Below are positions 47,757-56,996 of a stretch of 64,000 nucleotides of DNA, in pieces. The notes beneath the pieces are model-generated. The model saw only the letters and a program-made list of their open reading frames with translations, was not told the origin of the DNA and made no database searches. The position numbers and the translations under genes were made by a program. The number at the start of each line of letters is the position of its first letter. Position 1 is the stretch's first letter. Source of the stretch: Pseudomonas protegens CHA0 (GTDB taxonomy: Bacteria; Pseudomonadota; Gammaproteobacteria; Pseudomonadales; Pseudomonadaceae); NCBI RefSeq assembly GCF_000397205.1, contig NC_021237.1, positions 3,101,001-3,165,000 on the forward strand, written 5' to 3'.

Positions 47757-48899
47757 ATGGACTTCAACTACGACGATACCCAGAAAAAACATGCGGCCAT
47801 GATCGCCCAGGTGTGTGCCGAGCAACTGGCGGCCTGTGGCAATGAACACTCGCGGTATTTCACCGCCCGGCAATGGGCGATCTGCGGCGAGGCCGGATTG
47901 CTGGGGCTGTCGATTCCCCGGGAATACGGTGGCCAGGGCCTGGGTGCACTGTCGACGGCCATTGCCATGCACGCCTTTGGCCTGGGTTGCACAGACATGG
48001 GCCTGGTGTTCGCGGCGGCGGCCCACCAGTTTGCCTGTGCGATGCCGATCGTCGAGTTCGCAACAGCGGAAACCAAACGCGATGTGTTGCCCAAACTCGC
48101 CAGCGGTGAATTCATCGGCTCCAACGCGATCACCGAACCCGAGGCCGGCTCCGACTCCAGCAATTTGAAGAGCCGTGCCTGGCCCCAGGCCGATGGCAGT
48201 TATCGCCTTGACGGCCACAAGAGCTTTGCCGGCAATGCGCCGATTGCCGACATCTTCGTGACTTATGCCACCACCCAGCCCGAGTACGGTGCCCTGGGGG
48301 TCAGCGGTTTTATCGTCCACCGCAGCAGTGCGGGGCTCAGGGTCAGTGAGCCCCTGGACAAGGTATGCCTGAGAAGCTGCCCCGCGGGTGAAGTGTTCTT
48401 TGACGATTGCAGGGTTCCTGAGGTCAACCGCCTGGGTGAGGAGGGGCAGGGCCGGCAGGTGTTCCAGAGCTCCATGGGCTGGGAGCGTGCCTGCCTGTTC
48501 GCAGCGTTCCTGGGGATGATGGAGCGGCAACTGGAACAGACCATCGAGCATGCGCGCACCCGGCGCCAGTTTGGCAAGCCGATTGGCGACAACCAGGCGG
48601 TTTCGCACCGTATCGCGCAAATGAAGCTGCGCCTGGAGTCGGCGCGGTTGCTGCTGTTCCGGGCGTGCTGGGGCATGGACCAGGGCGATCCGGGGCAGCT
48701 CAACATTGCCCTGTCGAAACTGGCCATCAGTGAAGGGGCGCTGGCATCTAGCATCGATGCGGTGAGGATTTTCGGCGGCCGGGGCTGCCTGGAGTCTTTC
48801 GGGATCGAGGCGATGCTGCGCGATTCCATCGGCACTACGATCTTTTCCGGCACCAGCGACATGCAGCACGAGATCATTGCCCGGGAGCTGAAGCTATGA
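47757..48899 (+). CDS. pltE: Prolyl-S-carrier dehydrogenase PltE
   Basis: A 380-residue acyl-CoA-dehydrogenase-fold flavoprotein. It oxidises L-prolyl-S-PltL by four electrons to pyrrolyl-2-carboxyl-S-PltL. The FAD signature ITEPEAGSDSS is present, and RRQFGKPI in the C-terminal domain. The usual catalytic Glu of the IYEGT motif is Ser here (IFSGTSDMQ), but E243 in GWERACL lies where isovaleryl-CoA dehydrogenase has its base, so E243 is the likely catalytic residue. AAGGAG precedes the ATG, and the stop overlaps pltF by 4 nt. Confidence 0.97.
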   Translation: MDFNYDDTQKKHAAMIAQVCAEQLAACGNEHSRYFTARQWAICGEAGLLGLSIPREYGGQGLGALSTAIAMHAFGLGCTDMGLVFAAAAHQFACAMPIVEFATAETKRDVLPKLASGEFIGSNAITEPEAGSDSSNLKSRAWPQADGSYRLDGHKSFAGNAPIADIFVTYATTQPEYGALGVSGFIVHRSSAGLRVSEPLDKVCLRSCPAGEVFFDDCRVPEVNRLGEEGQGRQVFQSSMGWERACLFAAFLGMMERQLEQTIEHARTRRQFGKPIGDNQAVSHRIAQMKLRLESARLLLFRACWGMDQGDPGQLNIALSKLAISEGALASSIDAVRIFGGRGCLESFGIEAMLRDSIGTTIFSGTSDMQHEIIARELKL

Positions 48900-50392
48900 A
48901 GCTGCTCCATGAACGGATGATGCACAGCCTTGCCCGCTACCCGCGGCAGACGGCGGTGGTGGATGAGCAGGATGCCTTGAGCTACGAGGCGCTGGAGCTC
49001 AGGACCCGGGAATTCGTGGCAATGCTCTGTGCCCTGGGGGTCGGCCAGGGGCAGCGGATCCTGCTCTGGGCGCACAAGTCGGTGGACCTGGTGGCGGTCA
49101 TGCAGGCGGCCCTGCGGCTGGGGGTGGTGTATGTGCCGGTGGACCCACTGAGCCCGGTGTCGCGCCTGGAAAAGATCGCCGGGGATTCCCAGGCCGTGCT
49201 GGTCCTCTGCACCGCGGCACGCCTGGAAGAACTCGCCGGCTCCGCGCTTGCCCAGGTGCGCAGCGTGGTCCTGGACGACCCGGCCAGCGCCGGCTACTGG
49301 CGCAACATCGATACCGGCTCCAGCGTAGTGCCTACGCTGCGCATCCAGCCGGACGATCTGGCCTACATCCTCTACACCTCCGGGTCCACCGGCGTGCCCA
49401 AAGGGGTTGCGCTCAGCCACGGCAATGCCCTGGCCTTCGTCGACTGGGCGTGCGAGCGCTATTGCTTCCAGCCTGGCGAGCGTTTCGCCAACCATGCCCC
49501 CCTGCATTTCGACCTGTCGGTCCTGGACATCTACTGCGCGCTCAATGTGGGCGCGACGGTGTGCCTGGTTCCCGAGTCGATCGCGTTCTCGCCGCGGCTG
49601 CTGACCGACTTCATCCGCCAGCACGAAATCAGCATCTGGTACTCGGTGCCCTCGGTACTCATGATGATGATGCAAGACGGCGACTTGCTCAGCGATATCC
49701 AGGACACCCTGCGGGTACTGTTGTTCGCCGGCGAGCCTTTTCCGATCAAGCACCTGCGTGACCTGCGCGCGGCCTATGCCGATGTGCGTCTGGCCAATCT
49801 CTTCGGCCCCACGGAAACCAATGTGTGCACCGCATTCGAGGTCGGCGCCATCGATCCCGAGCGCGTGCTCCCGGTGCCCATCGGCACGGCCGCCTCCGGC
49901 AACCAGGTGTGGGCGCAAAAGCCTGATGGCAGCCGCTGCGCAGTGGGTGAAGAAGGTGAGCTGGTGGTGCAGGGGCCTACGGTCATGCTGGGCTATTTCG
50001 CCAAGCCGGCTCAGGAGGGGCCCTACAAGACCGGCGATATGGTCAGGCAGCGGCCTGACGGCAACTACGAATACCTGGGGCGTCGTGACGACATGCTCAA
50101 GGTGCGTGGCAACCGGATCGAGCGCGGGGAAGTCGAAGCCGCGCTGCTGGCCCATCCCCAGGTCAGCGAGGCCGCCGTGCTGGTGGTCGGGGAGGGGATG
50201 AACGCGCAGTTGTGGGGCGTGCTGGTCGCTCACACCCGGGACGCTCTTTCGCTGATCGACCTCAAGCGCCACTGCGCCCAGCGCCTGCCTCGCTACATGA
50301 TCATCGACAAGGTGCTGTGCCTGGACGCACTGCCACGCAACGCCAATGGCAAGGTCGATCGCTTCGCCCTGGCCAGGCAGGTGGAGGGCTGA
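48896..50392 (+). CDS. pltF: L-prolyl-AMP ligase PltF
   Basis: A 498-residue stand-alone adenylation enzyme (ANL superfamily). The ATP-binding motif A3 is YTSGSTGVPKG starting at residue 160; later motifs include NLFGPTETNVCT and YKTGDMVRQRPDG, and the C-terminal catalytic Lys region is PRNANGKVDR. It activates L-proline with ATP and loads it on PltL. It overlaps pltE by 4 nt and is 3 nt upstream of pltG, so these are coupled. Confidence 0.97.
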   Translation: MKLLHERMMHSLARYPRQTAVVDEQDALSYEALELRTREFVAMLCALGVGQGQRILLWAHKSVDLVAVMQAALRLGVVYVPVDPLSPVSRLEKIAGDSQAVLVLCTAARLEELAGSALAQVRSVVLDDPASAGYWRNIDTGSSVVPTLRIQPDDLAYILYTSGSTGVPKGVALSHGNALAFVDWACERYCFQPGERFANHAPLHFDLSVLDIYCALNVGATVCLVPESIAFSPRLLTDFIRQHEISIWYSVPSVLMMMMQDGDLLSDIQDTLRVLLFAGEPFPIKHLRDLRAAYADVRLANLFGPTETNVCTAFEVGAIDPERVLPVPIGTAASGNQVWAQKPDGSRCAVGEEGELVVQGPTVMLGYFAKPAQEGPYKTGDMVRQRPDGNYEYLGRRDDMLKVRGNRIERGEVEAALLAHPQVSEAAVLVVGEGMNAQLWGVLVAHTRDALSLIDLKRHCAQRLPRYMIIDKVLCLDALPRNANGKVDRFALARQVEG

Positions 50393-50395
50393 CCC

Positions 50396-51178
50396 ATGGG
50401 AACTCCATCACGCGTGGCCAAGGACGCCTGGTTTCCCTATGCCAGCCGGCCTCGGGGCAAGATGCGCCTGTTCACCTTTCCCTATGCCGGGAGCGGGGCC
50501 TCGGTCTTTCATCGCTGGTTCCTGCCCCTGTACGACCAGGTCGACCTGTATGCCTTGCAGTTGCCGGGCCGCGAGGGTCGCAGCCAGGAGGCCTGCTACA
50601 GCGACATGCAGGCGGCGGCCAATGACGTGGCCGACTGCCTGGAGCAGTTTGGCGATGACATCCCCTGCTGTTTCTTCGGCCACAGTATGGGCGCCTTGCT
50701 GGCCTTTGCGGTCGCCGGTGTGCTGCAGGAGCGGCGGTTGCCGATGCCGCAGCAGCTGATGCTCTCGGGCATGGTTGCGCCCCATGTGCGGCAACGGGTA
50801 GCACCGCTGCACCAGCTGCCGGCAGAGCAGGCCATCGCCGCGCTGCAGGCCATGGGGGGCGTGCCGGCGGTGGTGCTGGCCGAGGAGGACCTGATGCAGA
50901 TGTACCTGCCCATCATTCAGGCCGACATACAGATGGTCTACTCCTACGCCGGTGCCCAGCCGCAGCCGCTGGACACCCGCATGATCTGCCTGAGTGGCGC
51001 CCAGGACCTGATTGCGCCGCCTGCGCAGATGCAGCAGTGGCGGCGCTACACCCTGGGCGGCTTCGAGCAGTTCGTGTTTGCCGGTGGCCATTTCTTTCTC
51101 GACGCCCAGGTCATGTCGCGGGTCAAAACAGTGCTGGGCAGCGCCCTGCACAATCAGCCTGGCAGTCTGGCGGTGTGA
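50396..51178 (+). CDS. pltG: Type II thioesterase PltG
   Basis: A 260-residue alpha/beta-hydrolase thioesterase. The nucleophile is S97 in FFGHSMGALLAF; the catalytic His is in FAGGHFFL near residue 230. It releases or edits the polyketide; as neither PKS ends in a TE domain, PltG is the likely release and ring-closing enzyme (Dieckmann-type closure is an inference from the product). It ends 5 bp before the convergent end of pltZ, and the two transcripts must overlap. Confidence 0.96.
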   Translation: MGTPSRVAKDAWFPYASRPRGKMRLFTFPYAGSGASVFHRWFLPLYDQVDLYALQLPGREGRSQEACYSDMQAAANDVADCLEQFGDDIPCCFFGHSMGALLAFAVAGVLQERRLPMPQQLMLSGMVAPHVRQRVAPLHQLPAEQAIAALQAMGGVPAVVLAEEDLMQMYLPIIQADIQMVYSYAGAQPQPLDTRMICLSGAQDLIAPPAQMQQWRRYTLGGFEQFVFAGGHFFLDAQVMSRVKTVLGSALHNQPGSLAV

Positions 51179-51183
51179 GCCGA

Positions 51184-51819
51184 CTATTGGGCAATGGCCG
51201 CGAGGCCGGACCTGGCGAACAGCTTGAAGTGGGCTTTCAGGGCGTTGGCGTCGTGTTGCAGGACGGCTTGCAGCGGGCTGGGCTGCTGGCGATCTATCAC
51301 CGCCAGCATCAGGCAGGGCGCGATGATGCTGATGGTGCAACGCGCCAGCGCCGGGTCACCGATCGGAAATCCGGTGATCTCGCTGATGAGCGCTTCCAGC
51401 AGACGGAATTTGGGCATCACTTCTTCTTGCACAAGGCTGGTGAAATGGACAGTGGGCGCCAGTATTTCCCGTGCACAGACTTTGCTTTGCCAGCTCTGCT
51501 CATCGAGCACCCGGGTGACGATGGCATCGATGAAGCTATCGAGCTTGATCAGCGCCGGCTCTTCGCTTTGCGCCAACTGCGACAGGGCTTCGAAGCTCAC
51601 CAGTTGCTTGTGTCCCTCGATCAGCACCGCCTTGTACAGGGCTTCCCGGCTACCGAAGTGGTAGTTGATGGCGGCGAGGTCGGTGCCGGCTTCTTCACAG
51701 ATGAGCTTGCTCGCGGTGTTGGCATAGCCATGCTGGGCAAACAGGCGGGCAGCCACATCGAGAATGCGGATTTTAGTGTGTTCGCCGTCGCTTCTGCTGG
51801 TTCTGCGTCGCGTGTTCAT
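51184..51819 (-). CDS. pltZ: TetR-family repressor PltZ
   Basis: A 211-residue TetR regulator. The N-terminal HTH is ASKLICEEAGTDLAAINYHF (residues about 35-54). PltZ represses the pltIJKNOP export operon and, from work in related strains, lowers pyoluteorin output. ATG 51819 is chosen because GAGGAA lies about 5 nt upstream; the longer frame to 51855 has no ribosome site. It is divergent from pltI over a strong palindrome and convergent with pltG. Confidence 0.95.
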   Translation of the reverse strand: MNTRRRTSRSDGEHTKIRILDVAARLFAQHGYANTASKLICEEAGTDLAAINYHFGSREALYKAVLIEGHKQLVSFEALSQLAQSEEPALIKLDSFIDAIVTRVLDEQSWQSKVCAREILAPTVHFTSLVQEEVMPKFRLLEALISEITGFPIGDPALARCTISIIAPCLMLAVIDRQQPSPLQAVLQHDANALKAHFKLFARSGLAAIAQ

Positions 51820-51874
51820 GATGTTCCTCGTGGTCTGAGCGGGGGGTTGCTTCATGGCCAGTATCTGTTATTTT

Positions 51875-51905
51875 CTAATTTAAATTCAAATTGAATTTTA
51901 ATTAG
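51875..51905. promoter_or_regulatory. Palindrome, likely PltZ operator
   Basis: A 31-bp inverted repeat: core arms AAATTCAA and TTGAATTT around a single A, then one mismatched pair, then CTAATT and AATTAG. It is 15 bp per arm with one mismatch, very AT-rich, and lies between the divergent pltZ and pltI, 25 bp before the pltI start. This is the size and symmetry expected of a TetR operator controlling both genes. Confidence 0.8.
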
Positions 51906-51930
51906 GCCTTGGCAAACAAAGGACTCATGG

Positions 51931-52944
51931 ATGAAGAAGCAGTTGATTGTAGGGGTTGCCGTACTGCTGGTGGCCACAGCGGGTGTTTCCTGGTTTCTCC
52001 TTCGCCCCGAGAAGCAGAACGACCACCTCAAGCTCCATGGCAACGTCGACATTCGCCAGGTGTCCCTGGCGTTCGACGGCAGTGAGCGAATCGCCGCGCT
52101 GTATGCCGAAGAGGGCGACCTGGTGCAGCCAGGCCAGGTCCTGGCGGAACTCGACACACGCACACTGCGCCTGGAAATAAATCGCTCCAAGGCCAGGATC
52201 GGCGCCCAGGAACAGGCGCTGCTGCGCTTGAAAAATGGCACACGGCCTCAAGAGGTCGAGCAGTCCAAGGCACGTTTTGATGCCGCCCAGGCGCAAATGC
52301 AGCTGGCTCAACTGCACATGCAGCGCCTGCGCAGGATCGCCGACGACACCCAGGGCAAGGGCGTCAGCCAGCAACGCCTGGACCAGGCAGCCGCCCGCTT
52401 GCAAGTGGCCAAGGCCCAGTCGCAGGAGCAGCGCGAATCCTGGACCCTGGCCAAGATCGGCCCACGCAATGAAGACATCGCCCAGGCCACGGCCGACCTG
52501 CAAGCCTCCAGGGCCGACCTGGACCTGCTGGAACATTACCTGGCGCGCGCTCAGCTCAAGGCGCCGACCCAGGCCCGGATCCGCACGCGCCTGCTGGAGC
52601 CGGGGGATATGGCCTCGCCCCAGCGCCCGGTGTTTGCCCTGGCCCTGACCGACCCCAAGTGGGTACGGGCCTATGTCAACGAACGCCAGTTGGGCCACAT
52701 ACGTGCGGACCAGATGGCGCGGGTCTACACCGACAGCTTTCCTGACCAGGCCATCGACGGCAAAGTCGGCTACATCTCCTCGGTTGCCGAATTCACCCCC
52801 AAGTCGGTGGAAACGGAAGACCTGCGCACCAGCCTGGTCTACGAGATCCGGGTGCTGGTCAAGGACCCTGACGATCGCCTGCGGCTCGGTATGCCGGCGA
52901 CCGTCTACCTTGACCAGGCACCGGTGGCCGGGGCCACGCCATGA
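51931..52944 (+). CDS. pltI: HlyD-type periplasmic adaptor PltI
   Basis: A 337-residue membrane-fusion protein. An N-terminal signal anchor (LIVGVAVLLVATAGVSWFLL), a biotinyl-lipoyl half (HGNVDIRQVSLAFDG, VLAELD), a coiled-coil hairpin (about residues 75-180) and the second half (YLARAQLKAPTQARI) appear in order. It links the PltJKN transporter to the outer-membrane channel PltO. AAGGA precedes the ATG, and the end overlaps pltJ by 4 nt. The set resembles the E. coli YbhGFSR exporter. Confidence 0.96.
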   Translation: MKKQLIVGVAVLLVATAGVSWFLLRPEKQNDHLKLHGNVDIRQVSLAFDGSERIAALYAEEGDLVQPGQVLAELDTRTLRLEINRSKARIGAQEQALLRLKNGTRPQEVEQSKARFDAAQAQMQLAQLHMQRLRRIADDTQGKGVSQQRLDQAAARLQVAKAQSQEQRESWTLAKIGPRNEDIAQATADLQASRADLDLLEHYLARAQLKAPTQARIRTRLLEPGDMASPQRPVFALALTDPKWVRAYVNERQLGHIRADQMARVYTDSFPDQAIDGKVGYISSVAEFTPKSVETEDLRTSLVYEIRVLVKDPDDRLRLGMPATVYLDQAPVAGATP

Positions 52945-54710
52945 GTGCGCCAGCGGTAACGGTTCAGGCTGTTGAACTGGTCAAGCGCTTTCGCAGTGGA
53001 ACGCGAGAACAGTTGGCTCTGGAGCAGGTTTCTCTGGAGGTGCCCAGTGGCAAGTTGAGTGCCCTGGTGGGGCCGGACGGGGCCGGAAAAACCACCCTGT
53101 TGCGGATGATTGCCGGCTTGCTCAAGGCCGACGAAGGGCTGTTGAAGGTGCTGGGGCTGGACGTCGCCGCAGATCCGCAGCAGGTGCAGGACCTCATCAG
53201 CTACATGCCGCAGAAGTTCGGCCTGTACGAAGACCTGACGATCCAGGAAAACCTCGAACTCTACGCCGACCTGCATGGCGTGCGCGCCCAGCAGCGCGAG
53301 GAGCGCTTTTCCCGGTTGCTGCAGATGATGGACCTGACGCGTTTTCGCGACCGGCTGGCCGGACAGCTTTCCGGCGGCATGAAACAGAAACTGGGGCTGG
53401 CCTGTACCCTGGTCCGCTCACCGCAGCTGTTGCTGCTGGACGAGCCCACCGTGGGGGTGGATCCGCTGTCGCGGCGGGAACTGTGGAGCATCATCGAACA
53501 ACTGATCGAGCAGGAAAACCTCACGGTGCTGATCAGCACTGCCTACATGGACGAGGCCCAGCGTTGCGCCCAGGTCTTTGTGCTGTACCAGGGGCGGCTG
53601 ATCGCCCAGGGGCCACCGGCGCAGTTGTGCCATCTGGCGCAGGGCCTGTGCTATGGCGTCGGCCCCGAGGCCGGCACCCCGGCCAGGCTGTTGCAGGCGC
53701 GCTTGCTTGACGACAATGAACACATCATCGATGCCGTGCCCGAAGGCGGCATGGTTCGCTTTATCCGCAGCGCCCAGGTGCCTCTGCAGGCCATTCCATC
53801 CCTGGCTGGCCAGGCCTCTCCCCAGGCGCTGGAGGCCCGCCTCGAAGATGGCTTCATGGTGTTGCTCCGGCAACAGGTTGGCAGCGTTGCAAGCCTGGAC
53901 GAGCCGGCGCAGGCGCCCGCCAGCGACGGCCAGGGCGACGCTGCCTCTGGGCGTGCGGTGGTCATCGAGGTCCGCGACCTGGTGCGCAAGTTCGGGGACT
54001 TCACCGCGGTTGCCAGCACCTCGTTCGAGGTGTTGAAGGGCGAGATATTCGGCTTGCTGGGCCCCAACGGAGCCGGCAAGACCACCACGTTTCGCATGCT
54101 TTGCGGTTTGCTTCCCGCCTCCAGCGGGCACCTTGAGGTGGCTGGCGTCAACCTGCGCACCGCACGGGCGGCGGCGCGGCGCAAGATCGGCTACGTCTCG
54201 CAGAAGTTCGCCCTGTACGCGAACCTGTCGGCCCTGGAGAACCTGCGCTTCTTCGGCGGCGCCTATGGCCTGCACGGCGCGAAGCTGAAAGCGCGGGTGG
54301 CGTTGATGCTCGAACAGTTCGACCTCGGCGAACACAAGCACCTGCGCAGCGGCGAGCTGCCCGGTGGCTACAAGCAGCGCCTGGCCATGGCGGTCGCGCT
54401 GCTGCACGAGCCGCAGATCCTGTTTCTCGACGAACCCACCAGCGGTATCGACCCCTTGGCCCGCCGGGCGTTCTGGCGCCGTATCACCGCCCTGGCGCAA
54501 AACGGCACGACGATCGTGATCACCACCCACTTCATGGAAGAGGCCGAGTACTGCGACCGTATCGTCATCCAGGATGCCGGACGGCTGCTGGCCCTGGGCA
54601 CTCCGGAACAGGTACGCCACCAGGGCAGCGAGTCGCTTGCCGACATGAACAGCGCCTTCATTGCCGTGGTCGAGCGTGCTCGGGCCCAGGCCAGCGCCCC
54701 GGTGCAGTGA
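52941..54710 (+). CDS. pltJ: Fused double ABC ATPase PltJ
   Basis: A 589-residue protein with two ABC domains. Domain 1: Walker A GPDGAGKTT (residues 44-52), signature LSGGMKQKLGLA, Walker B LLLLDEP. Domain 2: Walker A GPNGAGKTT (about 374-382), degenerate signature LPGGYKQRLAMA, Walker B ILFLDEP. The weak second signature is normal for YbhF-like proteins. It powers the PltK/PltN permeases that export pyoluteorin. Starts within the end of pltI. Confidence 0.96.
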   Translation: MSAPAVTVQAVELVKRFRSGTREQLALEQVSLEVPSGKLSALVGPDGAGKTTLLRMIAGLLKADEGLLKVLGLDVAADPQQVQDLISYMPQKFGLYEDLTIQENLELYADLHGVRAQQREERFSRLLQMMDLTRFRDRLAGQLSGGMKQKLGLACTLVRSPQLLLLDEPTVGVDPLSRRELWSIIEQLIEQENLTVLISTAYMDEAQRCAQVFVLYQGRLIAQGPPAQLCHLAQGLCYGVGPEAGTPARLLQARLLDDNEHIIDAVPEGGMVRFIRSAQVPLQAIPSLAGQASPQALEARLEDGFMVLLRQQVGSVASLDEPAQAPASDGQGDAASGRAVVIEVRDLVRKFGDFTAVASTSFEVLKGEIFGLLGPNGAGKTTTFRMLCGLLPASSGHLEVAGVNLRTARAAARRKIGYVSQKFALYANLSALENLRFFGGAYGLHGAKLKARVALMLEQFDLGEHKHLRSGELPGGYKQRLAMAVALLHEPQILFLDEPTSGIDPLARRAFWRRITALAQNGTTIVITTHFMEEAEYCDRIVIQDAGRLLALGTPEQVRHQGSESLADMNSAFIAVVERARAQASAPVQ

Positions 54711-54719
54711 GGAATGACC

Positions 54720-55862
54720 ATGACTGACTCCAATCGATCCGCCTCAGGGTTCAGGCGCAGGCTCATTGCGCTCACCCGAAAGGAGTTGCGCCAATTGATG
54801 CGTGACAAGAGCAACCTGGCGATAGGCATTGTCCTGCCCATCGTACTGATCCTGATATTTGGCTACGGCCTGTCCCTGGACATTCGCAACACGCCGCTGG
54901 CCGTGGTCCTGGAAGACAGCTCCCCCAGCGCCCGCAGCGTGGTGGCGAAGCTTGCGAGTTCGGACTACTTCTCGGTGGTCCAGGTGACCAGCATGGCCGA
55001 GGCCCGAGCGCTGATGGACAAGCGTCGGGTCGACGGCATCGTGCGCGTGCCGGCGGATTTTTCCAGGCGCCTCGAACAGCAGGATGCGCGCTTGCAATTG
55101 CTCCTGCATGGCGCCGATGCCAACAGCGCGGCGACCCTTGGACGCTATGTCAGGGGCGCGCTGAATGTCTGGCAACAGCAGCAGTTCGACCGCTCCCGGC
55201 AGCCCCAGTCGGCCGGTCGGGTGCTGGTCGTCGAACGCATGTGGTTCAACGCCGCCAACAGCAGTACCTGGTACCTGGTGCCCGGGCTCATCGCCCTGAT
55301 CATGACCCTGGTGGGTGCCTTCCTGACCTCTCTGGTACTGGCCCGGGAGTGGGAGCGGGGCACGCTCGAATCACTGTTCGTCACCCCAGTCAGGTCGATC
55401 GAAATACTCCTGGCCAAGATCATTCCCTATTTCCTGGTGGGCCTGCTGGGCCTGGTGATGTGCCTGGTTTCGGCGCGGTTGCTGTTCGAGGTACCGATCC
55501 AGGGTTCGCTGGTGCTCCTGCTGTTGAGCTCCATGCTCTACCTGCTGGTCACCCTGGGCATTGGCCTGCTGATTTCGGCGAAGACACGCAACCAGTTCCT
55601 GGCCAGCCAGATCGCGATCATCTTCAGCTTCCTGCCGGCGCTGATGCTCTCGGGGTTCCTCTTCGATCTGCGCAATGTGCCGACGTTCATCCGCGTGGTG
55701 GGCTCGATCCTGCCGGCGACTTACTTCATGGAACTGGTCAAGACCCTGTTCCTGGCTGGCAACAACTGGCCATTGATCGCCAAGAACCTCGCAATCCTCG
55801 CGGCCTACGCCGTGTTCCTGTTGAACGCTGCACGCCTGTGCACCCGCAAGAAGCTGGATTGA
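54720..55862 (+). CDS. pltK: ABC-2 permease PltK
   Basis: A 380-residue ABC-2-type permease: one N-terminal helix (AIGIVLPIVLILIFGYGLSL), a large extracytoplasmic domain and five C-terminal helices with the ABC-2 signature region around REWERGTLESLFVTPV. It forms a heterodimer with PltN. ATG 54720 is chosen because GAGGA sits 6 nt upstream; ATG 54714, two codons earlier, directly abuts that site. pltN follows after 4 nt. Confidence 0.95.
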   Translation: MTDSNRSASGFRRRLIALTRKELRQLMRDKSNLAIGIVLPIVLILIFGYGLSLDIRNTPLAVVLEDSSPSARSVVAKLASSDYFSVVQVTSMAEARALMDKRRVDGIVRVPADFSRRLEQQDARLQLLLHGADANSAATLGRYVRGALNVWQQQQFDRSRQPQSAGRVLVVERMWFNAANSSTWYLVPGLIALIMTLVGAFLTSLVLAREWERGTLESLFVTPVRSIEILLAKIIPYFLVGLLGLVMCLVSARLLFEVPIQGSLVLLLLSSMLYLLVTLGIGLLISAKTRNQFLASQIAIIFSFLPALMLSGFLFDLRNVPTFIRVVGSILPATYFMELVKTLFLAGNNWPLIAKNLAILAAYAVFLLNAARLCTRKKLD

Positions 55863-55866
55863 AGCC

Positions 55867-56985
55867 ATGGACAAGCTGATGAATTTCCTACGCGAGTTGC
55901 TGTTCCTGTTTCAGAAGGAGTTCCTGGCCATCGTCAAGGACCCGGCCAACCGGGTGATCCTGATTGCCCCTGCGATCGTCCAGTCATTGCTGTTCGGCTA
56001 CGGCGCCACCTACGACCTGAACTACGTGCCTTATGCCGTGCTGGATCAGAGCCAGGGGCGCGCTTCGACAGAGCTTTTGGCACGCTTCGATGCCTCCGGG
56101 GTATTTGCCCGAGTGTCGACCCTGACCAGCGTCGATGAGATCGCCCCGGTAATCGACCGGGGCAGTGCCTTGCTGGTGCTGCATATCGCCGCAGACTTCG
56201 ACGAGCGCCTGAGCCGGCATGAAAACGCCGGCTTGCAGTTGATCCTGGATGGGCGCAACTCGACGACCGCGGGAATGGCGGCCGGGCATATCGCCAACCT
56301 GGTGGCTGACTTCAACCAGCAGTTCCTGGCGGTGGACAACGCGCCGGTACGCCTGGAGACCCGTGCCTGGTTCAACCCCAACCTGCAAACCCGCTGGAAC
56401 ATAGTGCCGGGCCTGATCGCCGCGCTGAGCATGATCCAGACCCTGATGCTGGCGGCGTTGTCGGTAGCCAGGGAGCGCGAGCAGGGCACCTTCGACCAAC
56501 TGCTGGTGACTCCGCTGACGCCTTTCGTGATCCTGCTGGGCAAGGCCCTGCCGTCGGTACTGATCGGTCTTTTGCAGTCCAGCCTGATCCTCCTCATCGG
56601 CCTGTTCTGGTTCAAGATCCCCATGATCGGCTCCGTGCTGGACCTGTACCTGGGGCTGTTCGTCTTCACCAGCGCCTGCGTGGGCATCGGGCTGTCGATC
56701 TCGGCGCTGTCGGCCAACATGCAGCAGGCCATGGTGTACACCTTCGTGCTGATGATGCCGCTGATCCTGCTCTCCGGCCTGATCACCCCGGTGCACAGCA
56801 TGCCCGAGGCCCTGCAACTGCTGACCTATCTCGATCCGCTGCGCTTTGCCATCGACCTGGTCAGGAGGATCTACCTGGAGGGGGCAACGCTGGCGGATGT
56901 GTCCTGGAACCTGGTGCCCATGTTTGCCGTTGCGCTGGTGACCCTGCCGCTGGCTGCGTGGCTGTTTCGCAATCGATTGGTGTGA
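55867..56985 (+). CDS. pltN: ABC-2 permease PltN
   Basis: A 372-residue ABC-2-type permease with the same layout as PltK: N-terminal helix (VILIAPAIVQSLLFGYGATY), periplasmic domain, and C-terminal helices with REREQGTFDQLLVTPL. It is the second membrane subunit of the pyoluteorin exporter. It starts 4 nt after the pltK stop and ends 11 nt before pltO. Confidence 0.95.
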   Translation: MDKLMNFLRELLFLFQKEFLAIVKDPANRVILIAPAIVQSLLFGYGATYDLNYVPYAVLDQSQGRASTELLARFDASGVFARVSTLTSVDEIAPVIDRGSALLVLHIAADFDERLSRHENAGLQLILDGRNSTTAGMAAGHIANLVADFNQQFLAVDNAPVRLETRAWFNPNLQTRWNIVPGLIAALSMIQTLMLAALSVAREREQGTFDQLLVTPLTPFVILLGKALPSVLIGLLQSSLILLIGLFWFKIPMIGSVLDLYLGLFVFTSACVGIGLSISALSANMQQAMVYTFVLMMPLILLSGLITPVHSMPEALQLLTYLDPLRFAIDLVRRIYLEGATLADVSWNLVPMFAVALVTLPLAAWLFRNRLV

Positions 56986-56996
56986 TAAGGAACGTC

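Noticed and set aside
54300..54470. Degenerate second ABC signature in PltJ as a sign of a dead domain
   Set aside because: YbhF-type fused ATPases normally carry a weak second signature, so it is not evidence of inactivation.
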